This document shows, one piece after another, positions 6,164-7,180 of a stretch of 7,180 nucleotides of DNA. A program made the position numbers and the translations under genes. Position 1 is the stretch's first letter. The number at the start of each line of letters is the position of its first letter. Under the pieces are notes generated by a model, which worked only from the letters and a program-made list of their open reading frames with translations, was not told the DNA's origin and ran no database searches. The stretch is from Actinomycetota bacterium (GTDB lineage Bacteria > Actinomycetota > Thermoleophilia > Solirubrobacterales > Solirubrobacteraceae). The stretch covers positions 1 through 7,180 of the forward strand of contig JAHWJM010000127.1 in NCBI GenBank assembly GCA_019348435.1, written 5' to 3'.

Positions 6164-6919
6164 ATGCCATACGTCGAGGGTGCCGGGGTGGCGCTGCACT
6201 ACCGCTCGCGCGGCGAGGGGCCGGCGGTGCTCGTCGTGCACGGGATGGCGTCCGACGCGCAGGCGTGGGAGCCGGCGCTCGAGCAGCTTGCCGCGGGCGG
6301 CCTGCGCGCGATCGCGCTCGACCGGCGCGGCTACGGCAACAGCGGCGTGCCCCAGCCGTACGCGGCGACCACCGTGCAGGAGCAGGCCGAGGACGTGGCG
6401 GCGCTGCTGCGCGCGGTCGGTCGGGGCGGCGCGCCGGCGCTGCTCGTAGGCGACGGCTTCGGCGCGCTCGTCGTGCTCGAGCTGCTCGTGCGCCTCCCGG
6501 ATCTGGCGCACGGCGCGGTGCTCGTCGAGCCGCCGCTGTACGCCTTCGTGCCCGCCGCGACGCCGGCCCTGGCCGACGAGCGCACGCTGCTCGAGCAGGG
6601 GCTGCGCGACGGCGGGCCGGCGGCGGCGGTTCGGGCGTGGCTCGCGGAGGCGGGGGTTGTCGTCGACGAGGCACGCGCCGAGCGGGCCGCCGCCGCCGCG
6701 CAGGGCTTCTTCGCCGACTATGCCGGCCGAGCGAGCTGGTCGCCCTCGCGGCGCGAGCTGCGCGCGATCGGGGTGCCGGTGGCCGTGGTGACCGGGCCTC
6801 TGAGCCCGCAGCACGTGGTCGCCGCGGCCGACGCCCTCGCCGGACTGGTGCCGAAAGCGCGGCGGGTGCTCGACGGCGACGTGGTGGGGGCGGCGCTCCG
6901 GCTGGCGCCCCTGCGCTGA
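6164..6919 (+). CDS. Alpha/beta-hydrolase-fold protein lacking the catalytic triad (probable pseudoenzyme)
   Basis: The 251-residue product has the fold's structural motifs: VALHYRSRGEGPAVLVVHGMAS (9-30) with the oxyanion-loop HG at 26-27, then ALDRRGYGNSG (51-61), typical of the epoxide-hydrolase/haloperoxidase-like group. The nucleophile elbow, normally G-x-S-x-G, reads G96-D-G98-F-G100, so the serine is glycine. The acid position after the late strand PVAVVTGPLSPQH (205-217) has no aspartate where G-x-x-D is usual. The C-terminal GHxxH region reads DGDVVGA (237-243), without histidine. Each observation comes from reading the sequence; the mapping of the last two positions is by analogy. 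A non-catalytic binding or scaffold role, or decay of function, is inferred. The frame is intact and full length, which argues against a recent pseudogene. Start supported by a -10 box 6 bases upstream. Confidence 0.83.
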   Translation: MPYVEGAGVALHYRSRGEGPAVLVVHGMASDAQAWEPALEQLAAGGLRAIALDRRGYGNSGVPQPYAATTVQEQAEDVAALLRAVGRGGAPALLVGDGFGALVVLELLVRLPDLAHGAVLVEPPLYAFVPAATPALADERTLLEQGLRDGGPAAAVRAWLAEAGVVVDEARAERAAAAAQGFFADYAGRASWSPSRRELRAIGVPVAVVTGPLSPQHVVAAADALAGLVPKARRVLDGDVVGAALRLAPLR

Positions 6920-6924
6920 GCGCA

Positions 6925-6940
6925 GCGCCGTGGTCGGCGC
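6925..6940. terminator. Candidate shared hairpin terminator between convergent genes
   Basis: GCGCCG (6925-6930) and CGGCGC (6935-6940) form a perfect 6-bp stem with a TGGT loop, in the 36-base gap between the hydrolase-fold stop and the stop of the minus-strand gene. No T-tract follows on either strand, as is common for hairpins in high-GC actinobacteria. It could serve both directions. Confidence 0.4.
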
Positions 6941-6955
6941 GGCGGTCGAGGTGGC

Positions 6956-7180
6956 TCAGGCGCTCTGCGCGGCCGCCGCGGTGAGCACGCGCATCTCGGC
7001 GGCCGTGCGATGCGGATGGTCGACGACGTCGCCGTAGCCGAAGGCGATGTGCCCTGAGCGCCGCCGCCGGACCAGGTCGCTGTCGAACGCCTGGCGGGTG
7101 CGGTGGTATCGGTAGCCATGAAGCTCAACGGTGACGCCGATCTGCGGCCAGTGGCAGTCGACCGTGTAGCCGCGAACGTC
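6956..7180 (-). CDS. C-terminal part of a DUF559/Vsr-like endonuclease-fold protein (5' end outside the window)
   Basis: The frame read from the right edge gives 74 residues before TGA at 6958-6956: VDCHWPQIGVTVELHGYRYH, then RTRQAFDSDLVRRRRSGHIA and FGYGDVVDHPHRTAAEMRVL. The pattern VDxxWP...VVEVDG..YH..R.AFE.D..R matches the C-terminal domain of DUF559 proteins, related to the very-short-patch-repair endonuclease fold and often found in actinobacteria after an AbiEi-like winged-helix N-terminus. In typical members the VEVDG acidic residue is D; here the stretch is VELHG, so E is kept and D is replaced by H, which may weaken catalysis. Function in actinobacteria is largely unproven. The N-terminal part is not visible, so an antitoxin-like domain cannot be assessed. 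Confidence 0.7.
   Translation of the reverse strand, partial: DVRGYTVDCHWPQIGVTVELHGYRYHRTRQAFDSDLVRRRRSGHIAFGYGDVVDHPHRTAAEMRVLTAAAAQSA

Noticed and set aside
6956..7180. An AbiE-type toxin-antitoxin system.
   Set aside because: Only the DUF559-like C-terminal domain is visible; no AbiEi winged helix and no AbiEii nucleotidyltransferase is in the window.

Overview
The window is high-GC bacterial chromosomal DNA with dense, short-spaced genes, many GTG/ATG starts without Shine-Dalgarno sequences, and protein types (alanine/proline-rich ECF sigma factor with a zinc-finger tail, secreted LLGG-rich protein, UPF0104-type flippase) that suggest an actinobacterium, most likely of the Thermoleophilia/Solirubrobacterales kind. 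That placement is inference from composition and gene style, not from a marker gene.

Layout. Positions 1-871 (minus, running off the left edge) hold a reading frame that begins as a textbook DnaK and switches, in frame, at about residues 189-195 into the catalytic part of an RsbU/SpoIIE-type PP2C phosphatase. This is either a real gene fusion or an assembly chimera joined at a short shared motif. A 139-base divergent region separates it from a plus-strand pair: an ArsC-family reductase (1011-1367) and a GNAT acetyltransferase (1382-2026). The acetyltransferase runs tail-to-tail, with a 68-base overlap, into a minus-strand secreted hydrophobic LLGG-repeat protein (1959-3023). The leader of that secreted-protein gene (about 3036-3104, minus) looks like a class I cyclic-di-GMP (GEMM) riboswitch placed directly against the ribosome binding site. 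Upstream on the same strand lies an ECF sigma factor fused to a zinc-finger anti-sigma-like motif, membrane segment(s) and a long Ala/Pro-rich tail (3196-4755). Divergent from it is a polytopic lysylphosphatidylglycerol-synthase-type membrane protein (4814-5899), which overlaps by 65 bases the end of an unrecognised small acidic protein (5835-6104, minus). Divergent from that is an alpha/beta-hydrolase-fold protein whose three catalytic positions all appear substituted (6164-6919). A hairpin then precedes the C-terminal end of a DUF559/Vsr-like protein (6956-7180, minus, cut by the right edge).

How it fits together. The sigma factor/anti-sigma fusion, the putative c-di-GMP riboswitch and the secreted hydrophobic protein are adjacent and could form an envelope or surface-matrix circuit; this is inference. 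Five genes here share one start grammar: a TANNNT-like -10 hexamer 6-7 bases before the start codon, with no Shine-Dalgarno sequence, indicating leaderless transcription. The two genes with clear ribosome binding sites (dnaK and the secreted protein) are those with longer leaders.
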